Below are positions 1-6,166 of a DNA stretch of 8,052 bases, piece after piece. The stretch is taken from positions 1 to 8,052 of the forward strand of contig JAGCWG010000107.1 in NCBI GenBank assembly GCA_017961965.1, written 5' to 3'. The stretch is from Bacteroidaceae bacterium. GTDB lineage: Bacteria; Bacteroidota; Bacteroidia; Bacteroidales; Bacteroidaceae. Made by a program: the position numbers and the translations under genes. Each line of letters starts with the position of its first letter. Position 1 is the first letter of the stretch. A model generated the notes under the pieces. It did not search any database. It was not told where the DNA came from and saw nothing but the letters and a program-made list of their open reading frames with translations.

Positions 1-114
1 GTGTTACGTCAACTTCCATTCCGTCCTTATCCAAATGAAGGATTGGATGAGTATGATGATCTTGGGGGAGTTCTTATCGAAGTGCCAGAAACATGGGAAA
101 TACGTAGTTGGTAG
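1..114 (+). CDS. C-terminal end of an unidentified protein (5'-truncated by window edge)
   Basis: Frame 1 is open from the first base to a TAG at 112-114, giving the last 37 residues of a protein whose body lies outside the window. The tail is acidic and proline/tyrosine-containing (for example PFRPYPNEGLDEYDDLGG) and ends in EIRSW. I do not recognise a family from it. The GTG at position 1 happens to be in frame but there is no way to tell whether it is a start; an internal codon is more likely. The frame stops only 2 nt before the ATG of the receiver-like gene at 117, which suggests translational coupling and that this is the first (or an earlier) gene of the same accessory operon. The composition is A/T-rich like the next two genes. 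Confidence 0.55.
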   Translation: MLRQLPFRPYPNEGLDEYDDLGGVLIEVPETWEIRSW

Positions 115-116
115 AT

Positions 117-995
117 ATGGAGAAGATAAATGTTCTTTGGGTAAATAATGGAAAGGACGAACTGTTGTCTTTTCTAAGTGATGCAAATGAGCATGGCATT
201 GAGATTCGTACTTGTAATAGTATGAAAGAATGCCGTGCGCATTTGACAAAGAAAAGTGCAGAACACTGGGACGCTGTCATGTTGAATTATAATGTCAAAC
301 GTGAAGATAATAAATCAGAGACAAATAATGAGTGTGTACATCCAAATAATCGACGACGACGACATATTAAAGATGAGTTAGCAGATTTTGTTTATGCGAT
401 TAAGCAATTAGAAGATTTGAAGATTGCATATTATGTGGTGTGTGATGAGACTTTGGATGAAGAACAAGAGGAACAAATAAAAGACTATCTACAAATTTTT
501 CGAGCAGAAAATGATGAAATTTATTGTTTGTCTAAATCCTCACTTACTTTGATAGAAGATATTGTTAGGTATGTTAATAATTCACCAGAATATTGCGTCA
601 GAAAAAAATATTCGGATGTGTATGAATTCTGTAATCATCCTAAATTGACAGAAATTCTTGTAAAATACGAAAATGAGGAAATACGGAGAGACGATAGTGT
701 TCCGAATTCTTGTAGAGATATACTTGAATGGTTGGAAAAAACGGATTTGTTCAATGGATATGGCTTGAAATATAAAGATATTAGCAGTAAGATTGGAAAT
801 AAACCAGATGTTCCACCTCATGTGAAAAGAAGTTTTCACTTTTGTGTTGAAGTTTCTAATGAAGGTTCACATGGTTTACAGACAATGAAATGGATTCTAG
901 ATGGTGCTCCATATTTGAATGCTTCTTTGATTCTCAACCTTCTTAATGTTTTACATTGGTGTTCAACTCTTGATAAAAATACTTTTGAATTATGA
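117..995 (+). CDS. Degenerate response-regulator-like protein with helical C-terminal domain
   Basis: This encodes 292 residues with no signal peptide or membrane segment, so it is probably cytoplasmic. Residues about 4-150 follow the alternation of a CheY-like receiver: a beta1-like INVLWVN, a beta3-like DAVMLNYNV, a beta4-like KIAYYVVCD and a beta5-like EIYCLSKSS. The beta5 lysine (K140) seems kept, but the usual acidic pair after beta1 is N10-N11 and the phospho-acceptor position is N57, so phosphorylation is not expected. A charged insert (about 61-88, with RRRR at 79-82) follows beta3. Residues about 165-292 are mostly helical; NEGSHG (248-253) recalls the GN-x-x-HG signature of DUF4145/HEPN-like domains, but I see no R-x4-6-H ribonuclease motif. 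ATG 117 is chosen over the in-frame TTG at 108 because TTG would overlap the upstream gene and ATG lies 2 nt past its stop. The last base pairs overlap the GIY-YIG gene (ATGA). The fold assignment is inferred by eye; the function is unknown. Confidence 0.75.
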   Translation: MEKINVLWVNNGKDELLSFLSDANEHGIEIRTCNSMKECRAHLTKKSAEHWDAVMLNYNVKREDNKSETNNECVHPNNRRRRHIKDELADFVYAIKQLEDLKIAYYVVCDETLDEEQEEQIKDYLQIFRAENDEIYCLSKSSLTLIEDIVRYVNNSPEYCVRKKYSDVYEFCNHPKLTEILVKYENEEIRRDDSVPNSCRDILEWLEKTDLFNGYGLKYKDISSKIGNKPDVPPHVKRSFHFCVEVSNEGSHGLQTMKWILDGAPYLNASLILNLLNVLHWCSTLDKNTFEL

Positions 996-1489
996 CAAAA
1001 GAAAGAGAAGTATTAAAAGAACTGGGCTTCGAGGGATTCAAGTCGGTTCGTGAGTTAATGGATAGTTGTGCTGTTATCCCAAAGCAAATGGGTGTTTATG
1101 TTGTGCTTAGAGAGAAGGACGACCACCCTGTGATTTTGGACAAGAGACCTTCTTCTAATAATGAAGATGAATATCCTAGTTATGCGAAGTCAGAACTGGA
1201 AAACAATTGGGTTGACGGTACTCATATTGTCTATATCGGTAAGGCTGGAGGTAAGGACTTAAAGACTACTCTTCATAAACGTCTTAGTACTTACATCCGA
1301 TTTGGTAAAGGAAGTAAGGCAAAGCATGGGGGAGGACGAAGCATCTGGCAGTTGGCAGATGCAAAAGACTTGGTTTTCTGTTGGCGAAAGCTCTATAATG
1401 AAGAGCCTCGAGAAGTAGAGAAACAGATGATTGCTGATTTCTGTATGGAACATGGTGGTAAGCGTCCATTTGCTAATAGGCAAGATTAA
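992..1489 (+). CDS. Stand-alone GIY-YIG family nuclease
   Basis: This encodes a small soluble protein of 165 residues, with the GIY-YIG core occupying about 30-162. Visible motifs are GVY (34-36) for the GIY strand, VYIGKAG (80-86) for the YIG strand, R97 in LHKRLSTYIRFG as the likely catalytic arginine, H112 in the KHGGGR segment, E143 in EVEKQM as the likely metal-binding glutamate, and the late asparagine N162 (PFAN). All key GIY-YIG positions therefore look intact, and a metal-dependent DNA (or RNA) strand cutter is expected. No DNA-binding domain is fused; residues 1-30 are a short helical lead-in. The start ATG overlaps the stop of the receiver-like gene by 4 nt, so the two are very likely translated together. 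GIY-YIG enzymes of this size include restriction endonucleases such as Eco29kI, repair nucleases and homing-type enzymes; no methylase is visible here, so the substrate is open. Confidence 0.85.
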   Translation: MTKEREVLKELGFEGFKSVRELMDSCAVIPKQMGVYVVLREKDDHPVILDKRPSSNNEDEYPSYAKSELENNWVDGTHIVYIGKAGGKDLKTTLHKRLSTYIRFGKGSKAKHGGGRSIWQLADAKDLVFCWRKLYNEEPREVEKQMIADFCMEHGGKRPFANRQD

Positions 1490-1509
1490 GACTTGGTGCT
1501 TATAAAAAG

Positions 1510-1549
1510 ATACTCCCGTACTTACGATGGTTTGTAAGTGCGGGAGTAT
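1510..1549. terminator. Bidirectional intrinsic terminator between convergent operons
   Basis: Arms 1510-1525 and 1534-1549 pair over 16 positions (15 Watson-Crick, one G-U) around an 8-nt loop. On the minus strand the stem is followed by a T-rich run (complement of 1503-1509), a good terminator for the aminotransferase operon ending at 1614. On the plus strand the run after the stem (GTTTGAG) is weaker, but the hairpin lies 20 nt past the GIY-YIG stop and can also end that operon. Confidence 0.85.
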
Positions 1550-1580
1550 GTTTGAGTTATGTGTATTGAGTTGCTTAGCT

Positions 1581-1611
1581 ATTACTAATTACTCATTACT
1601 AATTACTCATT
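1581..1611. repeat. Heptamer tandem repeat (ATTACTA/ATTACTC alternating)
   Basis: Two exact 14-bp copies of ATTACTAATTACTC (1581-1594 and 1595-1608) plus three further bases sit just past the aminotransferase stop. The unit is really a 7-mer with alternating last base, four copies. The 11-mer AATTACTCATT formed by it also occurs at 8003-8013, in the gene-free tail of the window, which suggests a dispersed intergenic sequence type. Confidence 0.8.
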
Positions 1612-1613
1612 AT

Positions 1614-2807
1614 TTACTTGAGCTTACCAAGGCATTCCTTGATGCGCTTCATTGCCTCGATGATGTTCTCGTCAGATGTTGCGTAGCTCATGCGGAAGCA
1701 CTCAGGTGAGCCGAAGGCATCACCACCTACTGTAGCAACGTGACCTACTTCGAGGAGGTACATTGCAAGGTCAGTAGAGTTGTTAATCTTGCGACCGTCT
1801 GCTGACTTGCCGTAGAAGCTTGAGCACTTAGGGAAGAGATAGAACGCTCCCTGTGGCATGTTGACCTCAAGTCCAGGAATCTCCTTAGCAAGCTTGACGA
1901 TGAGGTTCTTTCTGCGCTCAAAAGCAAGACGCATGTCCTCTACACACTGCTGGTCACCAGCAAATGCTGCCTCGGCTGCCTTCTGTGATACAGAGCATGG
2001 ACCTGATGTGTATTGTCCCTGAAGCTTGTTACATCCCTTAACTACCCATTCGGCAGCTGCGATGAATCCGATACGCCATCCTGTCATTGCGTAAGCCTTT
2101 GACACACCATTGATGAGTACCACACGGTCCTTGATGTCGTCGAAAGAAGCCATTGAAGCGTGCTTGCCTACGTAGTTGATGTGCTCGTATATCTCGTCTG
2201 CAATAATCATTACACGCTCGTGCTTGAGGAGCACGTTCTTGAGAGCCTCAAGTTCTTCTTTTGAATATACTGAACCTGTAGGGTTAGATGGAGAACAGAG
2301 GATGAGAGCACGAGTCTTAGGAGTAATGGCAGCCTCAAGCTGTTCAGGTGTAATCTTGAAGTCCTGCTCGATTGGAGCATCGATGAACTTAGGAGTACCC
2401 TCAGCGAGGAGAACCATCTGTGGGTAAGATACCCAATATGGAGCAGGTATGATAACCTCGTCGCCTGCGTTCACGAGAGCCATGATGGCATTACAAACAG
2501 ACTGCTTTGCACCGTTAGAGCAGAGAATCTGTGATGGCTTGTAGTCAAGGCCGTTCTCGTTCTTAAGCTTTGCCACGATGGCATTCTTGAGTTCTGGATA
2601 ACCAGGTACTGGGCTGTAGCGGCTCCAGTTGTCTTCTACTGCCTTGATGGCAGCTGCCTTGATGTGGTCAGGTGTGTTGAAGTCAGGTTCGCCGACACTG
2701 AGGTTGATTACATCTACACCTTGAGCCTTGAGTTCTGAACTCTTCTGCGACATTGCGAGTGTAGCAGATGGGGAAAGTCTGTTGAGACGATCTGAAAGGA
2801 TTTCCAT
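1614..2807 (-). CDS. aspC: Pyridoxal-phosphate aspartate-type aminotransferase (class I, subgroup Ib)
   Basis: This 397-residue cytoplasmic enzyme has normal length for bacterial class I aminotransferases. It is expected to interconvert aspartate + 2-oxoglutarate and oxaloacetate + glutamate; the exact substrate range (aspartate, aromatic or other) cannot be read with certainty. Visible hallmarks are GAKQ (99-102) at the PLP phosphate site, W125 stacking on the cofactor, SNPTG (174-178), D204-Y207 in ADEIYEH, the Schiff-base lysine K237 in VSKAYAMTGWRIG, and the substrate-carboxylate arginine R372 in FRMSYA. The N-terminal form (SDRLNRLSPSATLAM, L-S-V-G-E-P-D-F) is typical of subgroup Ib, the AspB/AspC-like proteins of Gram-positives and Bacteroidetes rather than E. 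coli AspC. It is last in the operon, 32 nt after ribBA; the A-rich leader has no Shine-Dalgarno. There are no defects. The symbol is by family convention (aspB is equally used). Confidence 0.93.
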   Translation of the reverse strand: MEILSDRLNRLSPSATLAMSQKSSELKAQGVDVINLSVGEPDFNTPDHIKAAAIKAVEDNWSRYSPVPGYPELKNAIVAKLKNENGLDYKPSQILCSNGAKQSVCNAIMALVNAGDEVIIPAPYWVSYPQMVLLAEGTPKFIDAPIEQDFKITPEQLEAAITPKTRALILCSPSNPTGSVYSKEELEALKNVLLKHERVMIIADEIYEHINYVGKHASMASFDDIKDRVVLINGVSKAYAMTGWRIGFIAAAEWVVKGCNKLQGQYTSGPCSVSQKAAEAAFAGDQQCVEDMRLAFERRKNLIVKLAKEIPGLEVNMPQGAFYLFPKCSSFYGKSADGRKINNSTDLAMYLLEVGHVATVGGDAFGSPECFRMSYATSDENIIEAMKRIKECLGKLK

Positions 2808-2839
2808 ACTTGTTGTTTTGTTATTTGTTTGTTCTTGTT

Positions 2840-4054
2840 TTATTTTGTAAAATGTAGTGTATGTCCCATGCGCTCCTTCTTTGTGTGGAGGTAGCGTTCG
2901 TTATACTTGTTAGGTGTTATCTCGATAGGGACATTATCTACTATCTCCAGTCCGTAGCCTTCAAGTCCTACACGCTTGGTTGGGTTGTTGGTGAGGAGAC
3001 GTATCTTGCCGATACCAAGTTCACGAAGGATCTGTGCACCTACTCCATAGTCGCGGAGGTCTGGGTCGAAGCCGAGGTGGATATTTGCATCCACTGTGTC
3101 GTCGCCTCTTTCCTGAAGTACGTATGCGGCAATCTTGTTCATGAGGCCTATGCCACGACCTTCCTGTATGAGATAAACTACGGCACCCTTGCCTTCCTTC
3201 TCGATAAGTTCCATGGACTTATGGAGCTGCTCTCCACAGTCACAACGCTGGCTTCCGAAGATGTCGCCAGTGGCACAGCTTGAGTGCATGCGAACGAGTA
3301 CAGGCTCGTCCTTCTTCCATGTACCCTTGATGAGTGCGATGTGCTCGAGTCCGTTGCTCTTCTGGCGGAAAGGAATGATGTGGAAGTGTCCGTATGCCGT
3401 TGGCATGTCTGCTTCCTGTCCTTTCTCCACGAGGCTCTCCTGCTGGAGACGGTAAGCGATGAGGTCTTTTATCTGGATGAGTTTGATGTCAAACTCCTCT
3501 GCTTTCTTCATAAGTTCTGGAAGACGTGCCATTGTGCCGTCAGGATTGAGTATCTCAATGAGCGCGGCTGCTGGCTTGAGTCCTGAGAGACGTGCAAGGT
3601 CAATGGCAGCCTCTGTGTGACCTGAACGACGGAGCACTCCGTTGTCCTGGGCATAGAGAGGATTGATGTGGCCTGGTCGTCCGAAGTCTGTTGGCTTGGC
3701 GTCAGGGTTACATAGCCATTGTATTGTGGCTGCGCGGTCCTTGGCACTCACACCTGTTGTGCATCCTTCCAACTTGTCAACTGTGACTGTGAAAGGTGTG
3801 CCGAGCATGGATGTGTTGTCCTCTACCTGATGTGGCAGTTCAAGTTCCTTTGCCCTGGAGATAGTGATAGGGGCACAGAGTACGCCTCTACCTTCACGTA
3901 GCATGAAGTTTACCTTTTCAGGTGTGATGAGTTCTGCTGCTGTGATGAAGTCACCTTCGTTCTCACGGTCCTCATCATCTACCACGATGACGAATTTGCC
4001 TTGACGGAAATCCTCGAGGGCAGCCTCTATGTTGCTGAATGTATTATTTGCCAT
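2840..4054 (-). CDS. ribBA: Bifunctional 3,4-dihydroxy-2-butanone-4-phosphate synthase / GTP cyclohydrolase II
   Basis: A 404-residue fusion that catalyses both entry reactions of riboflavin synthesis. The RibB half (about 1-205) makes 3,4-dihydroxy-2-butanone 4-phosphate from ribulose 5-phosphate; it shows the acidic metal/substrate loop [10 protein letters not shown] (26-35), GRPGHINPL (125-133) and [11 protein letters not shown] (143-153). The RibA half (about 215-404) opens GTP to the diaminopyrimidine; its zinc ligands C260, C271 and C273 lie in the C-x10-C-x-C pattern, followed by QEGRGIGL (297-304) and [12 protein letters not shown] (353-364). Both halves look complete and catalytically intact, and length is normal for RibBA. 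Its ATG lies inside the end of lptG (11-nt overlap, 4044-4054), so translation is probably coupled. No FMN riboswitch is visible upstream; expression would follow the lptG promoter. Other rib genes are not in the window. Confidence 0.97.
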   Translation of the reverse strand: MANNTFSNIEAALEDFRQGKFVIVVDDEDRENEGDFITAAELITPEKVNFMLREGRGVLCAPITISRAKELELPHQVEDNTSMLGTPFTVTVDKLEGCTTGVSAKDRAATIQWLCNPDAKPTDFGRPGHINPLYAQDNGVLRRSGHTEAAIDLARLSGLKPAAALIEILNPDGTMARLPELMKKAEEFDIKLIQIKDLIAYRLQQESLVEKGQEADMPTAYGHFHIIPFRQKSNGLEHIALIKGTWKKDEPVLVRMHSSCATGDIFGSQRCDCGEQLHKSMELIEKEGKGAVVYLIQEGRGIGLMNKIAAYVLQERGDDTVDANIHLGFDPDLRDYGVGAQILRELGIGKIRLLTNNPTKRVGLEGYGLEIVDNVPIEITPNKYNERYLHTKKERMGHTLHFTK

Positions 4055-5921
4055 TTATTGCTATTTTTAGATTATCACCAGTTTTCATTATATGTCTCAT
4101 GTCATTTCGCACTCTTCGCCAGAAGCGGAATGAATGGTAATCGACTATCGGCATGTGGTTGAGGTCGGCTATGACCTGTCGCTTCTTTGAGTTGGACAGC
4201 ATGTCAACGAGATAGTCAATTTTATCGCATATAGCCTTTATGTCTTCTGAGTCTGCCCTGCCAAGGTAAAGCTTGACGTAGTAGCTCAGTCGCTTTAGCT
4301 TCTTGTCCTTTAGATACTGTCGGCAACAGCTGTTAAGCTCGTCTATTAGTTTCTCCGCATATTCGTAGTCAGGGTCATTGATGATGACTTCCTTTATGCG
4401 GATGTTGCGCTTCTGTCGGATACCGAGCAGCTTGCGGAAGAACTCACGGTAGGCATCCATGTTGAACACGGCAGAGTCGTTGTTTGACTTGACTGTGAGG
4501 AACAGACCTATCGGAGCAAGGATTATGGTACTGAGCCATACGCCCATTTCCACTGGTATTGCGCCTTCTCTTCCGAGTTTCACACCTGCCGTATTGACGA
4601 TGTAGTAGAAGATGAAGATAAGTACCGATGCCACAACTGGCATTCCGAGTCCTCCCTTGCGGATGATGGCTCCGAGTGGTGCTCCGATAAAGAAGAACAT
4701 AAGGCAGGCGAGTGACATGGATATCTTCTGGTAAATCTCTGCCCAGTAGCTACGCATGAACCATTCGCTCACGTACATGGAGTTCTCTTGGTATGATGTA
4801 CGGAATTCTGCTGATTGTACCTTCTGCATGGCGTTGAGCAGAATCTGCTGTTGCTTTACCGAGCCTAAACGATTGAAAATGGTGTCGAAGTCTATCGGCT
4901 CGTTCTTTGCAAATGTCTTTGCCTTGCTTTTGCCTTGCTTCTGCCTTGCCTCTGCGTTGCTGGCTGGTTCTGTCGCCATGTCGTCACGGCTGTAGTTGTA
5001 GAACATCGATGTGCCGTAGATGCTGTAATCGCGCTTTGACTCCTCGTATATTGCTCGTCCAAGGCTGTCGCATTGTGCCTCCTTATCCTTGATACTCACG
5101 AGCATCTGACCTATTGTCTGCACTTTGGCATAGTCGTCGTAAGTGTCTTCGCTGAGTAACGTAAGGCTTGTGTCAAAGTCTATGATGAAGTGCTTCTCCA
5201 CGAATGTCTCCCTACGGTAAGGTACGTTGGAACGTCCCTGCTGGAATCCTGTGTTGTCGGTATTTTCAAACTGAGTACCGTTGTACAGATGCAGGAGCAA
5301 CTGCTGTGTTGTCGAACTTGTCTGGAGCAGAGCAGAGTCGGCTATGATGATGTGAGGATTGCTCGTACCTGAAGCAAAATTGTAAATCATCACGTTGTAG
5401 AGCATACCCGTCTCCTTGTTCTTCTTTCCCACGTATATGTTGTTGCCGCGGATGCCTGAGTAGAACACGCCTTCAGGAATCTCCAGCTCAGGCGACTTCA
5501 GCTCTATGGAGTGGTAGAGTACCATGAACTTGCTGTCTGCATCTGGTACGACTACGTTCTGGAAGTAGAATGATATTCCCGACACGATGATTGCAACAAT
5601 CATTATCGGTCTGAGTGCTCTGAAGAGTGTGATGCCTGCCGCCTTTATGGCAAGTAGCTCAAGTCGTTCGCCTATGTTACCCATTGATATGAGTGAGGCG
5701 AGGAGGACAGCGAGAGGCAGGGCTACAGGAACGAGGATAAGGGTGGCGTACCAGAAGAACTTTACGAGTACGAAGAACTCAAGTCCCTTGCCTACAAGGT
5801 CTTCGATGTAACGCCATGAGAACTGCAACAATACGACAAAAAGACTGATGCTGAATGTACCGAAGAACAGCGTCAGAAAGTTTTTGAGTATGAAAATATC
5901 TAACTTTTTTATGAATCGCAT
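4044..5921 (-). CDS. lptG: LptF/LptG (YjgP/YjgQ) family lipopolysaccharide-export permease, long form
   Basis: The 625-residue inner-membrane protein is a permease half of the LptB2FG exporter, which extracts lipopolysaccharide and feeds it to the periplasmic Lpt bridge. Membrane segments are at about 15-36, 50-78 and 101-121, then a periplasmic domain (about 122-395), then segments at about 399-419, 427-446 and 458-477. [20 protein letters not shown] (84-103) matches the cytoplasmic coupling helix that docks on LptB. Two parts exceed the E. coli proteins (about 360 residues): a low-complexity periplasmic insert (about 255-395, including the basic/Gln stretch 320-341) and a charged helical cytoplasmic tail of about 145 residues (480-625). 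Long forms are, to my knowledge, usual in Bacteroidetes. The start [10 protein letters not shown] at 5921 is chosen because a 66-codon upstream extension is unlike the family and would contain the promoter. LptF versus LptG cannot be decided by eye. First gene of the lptG-ribBA-aspC operon. Confidence 0.9.
   Translation of the reverse strand: MRFIKKLDIFILKNFLTLFFGTFSISLFVVLLQFSWRYIEDLVGKGLEFFVLVKFFWYATLILVPVALPLAVLLASLISMGNIGERLELLAIKAAGITLFRALRPIMIVAIIVSGISFYFQNVVVPDADSKFMVLYHSIELKSPELEIPEGVFYSGIRGNNIYVGKKNKETGMLYNVMIYNFASGTSNPHIIIADSALLQTSSTTQQLLLHLYNGTQFENTDNTGFQQGRSNVPYRRETFVEKHFIIDFDTSLTLLSEDTYDDYAKVQTIGQMLVSIKDKEAQCDSLGRAIYEESKRDYSIYGTSMFYNYSRDDMATEPASNAEARQKQGKSKAKTFAKNEPIDFDTIFNRLGSVKQQQILLNAMQKVQSAEFRTSYQENSMYVSEWFMRSYWAEIYQKISMSLACLMFFFIGAPLGAIIRKGGLGMPVVASVLIFIFYYIVNTAGVKLGREGAIPVEMGVWLSTIILAPIGLFLTVKSNNDSAVFNMDAYREFFRKLLGIRQKRNIRIKEVIINDPDYEYAEKLIDELNSCCRQYLKDKKLKRLSYYVKLYLGRADSEDIKAICDKIDYLVDMLSNSKKRQVIADLNHMPIVDYHSFRFWRRVRNDMRHIMKTGDNLKIAINGK
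4920..4963. repeat. 11-bp degenerate tandem repeat inside lptG
   Basis: Four consecutive 11-base units read on the plus strand (4920-4930, 4931-4941, 4942-4952, 4953-4963) follow TGCCTTGCTTC with one to four changes each; the first two differ only in the last base. Because 11 is not a multiple of 3 the units are read in successive frames and give residues about 320-334 (an Ala/Lys/Gln-rich disordered stretch) rather than a peptide repeat. Confidence 0.75.
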
Positions 5922-6036
5922 TGCCTGTATATGAAAGTCGATTTTAAGAGGGGGGCCGATGTGGCAAATGCCGAGTAACGTATGTCCTGTTTCAATTCTT
6001 TTGGGCTTTTGCAGGCGTTCCCTCTTTTTCAAGGTG

Positions 6037-6044
6037 CAAATGTA
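6037..6044 (-). promoter_or_regulatory. Probable -7 box of the lptG-ribBA-aspC promoter
   Basis: Read on the minus strand, TACATTTG matches the Bacteroidetes primary sigma -7 consensus TAnnTTTG. Transcription would begin near 6030, leaving a leader of about 110 nt before the lptG start. No clear TTTG -33 element is seen at the usual 19-21 nt spacing, so this is a motif-based inference. Confidence 0.5.
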
Positions 6045-6139
6045 CGCATTTTTGCTGAGGAAAGAAGTATGAAGTAAGAAGAAATTATTAAATAGGTGAT
6101 ATTTGCTTGCTATATGCACTCTTTCTCCTTTTTTTTTGC

Positions 6140-6147
6140 TAACTTTG
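6140..6147 (+). promoter_or_regulatory. Probable -7 box of the prfB promoter
   Basis: TAACTTTG matches TAnnTTTG exactly and stands 19 nt upstream of the prfB ATG, preceded by a run of T residues (6129-6137). The predicted leader is only about a dozen A/T-rich bases with no Shine-Dalgarno, common in Bacteroidetes. A TTTG -33 box is not visible at proper spacing; the TTTG at 6102-6105 is too far. Confidence 0.65.
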
Positions 6148-6166
6148 TACCCAAATTTGATAATTT

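Noticed and set aside
108..116. TTG start for the receiver-like gene three codons upstream
   Set aside because: It overlaps the stop of the preceding frame; the ATG at 117 is a common codon and sits 2 nt after that stop.
582..839. 85-codon minus-strand frame within the receiver-like gene
   Set aside because: It is antisense to a complete gene of an apparent operon, in A/T-rich sequence where such frames arise by chance.
830..890. HEPN ribonuclease active site in the C-terminus of the receiver-like protein
   Set aside because: R238 and H252 are too far apart for R-x4-6-H, so a catalytic HEPN is not supported.
2861..3283. 140-codon plus-strand frame opposite ribBA
   Set aside because: The minus strand encodes an unambiguous RibA domain with its zinc cysteines; the opposite frame has no recognisable features.
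4055..4140. FMN riboswitch upstream of ribBA
   Set aside because: The region is lptG coding sequence and no FMN-aptamer pattern of conserved helices is visible.
5970..5990. Short palindrome GGCAAATGCC in the lptG leader
   Set aside because: It gives only a 3-4 bp stem, too weak to call a regulatory structure.
5922..6119. A 66-codon upstream extension of the lptG frame
   Set aside because: It encodes sequence unlike the permease family, ahead of the typical start [10 protein letters not shown], and overlaps the predicted -7 box on the same strand.
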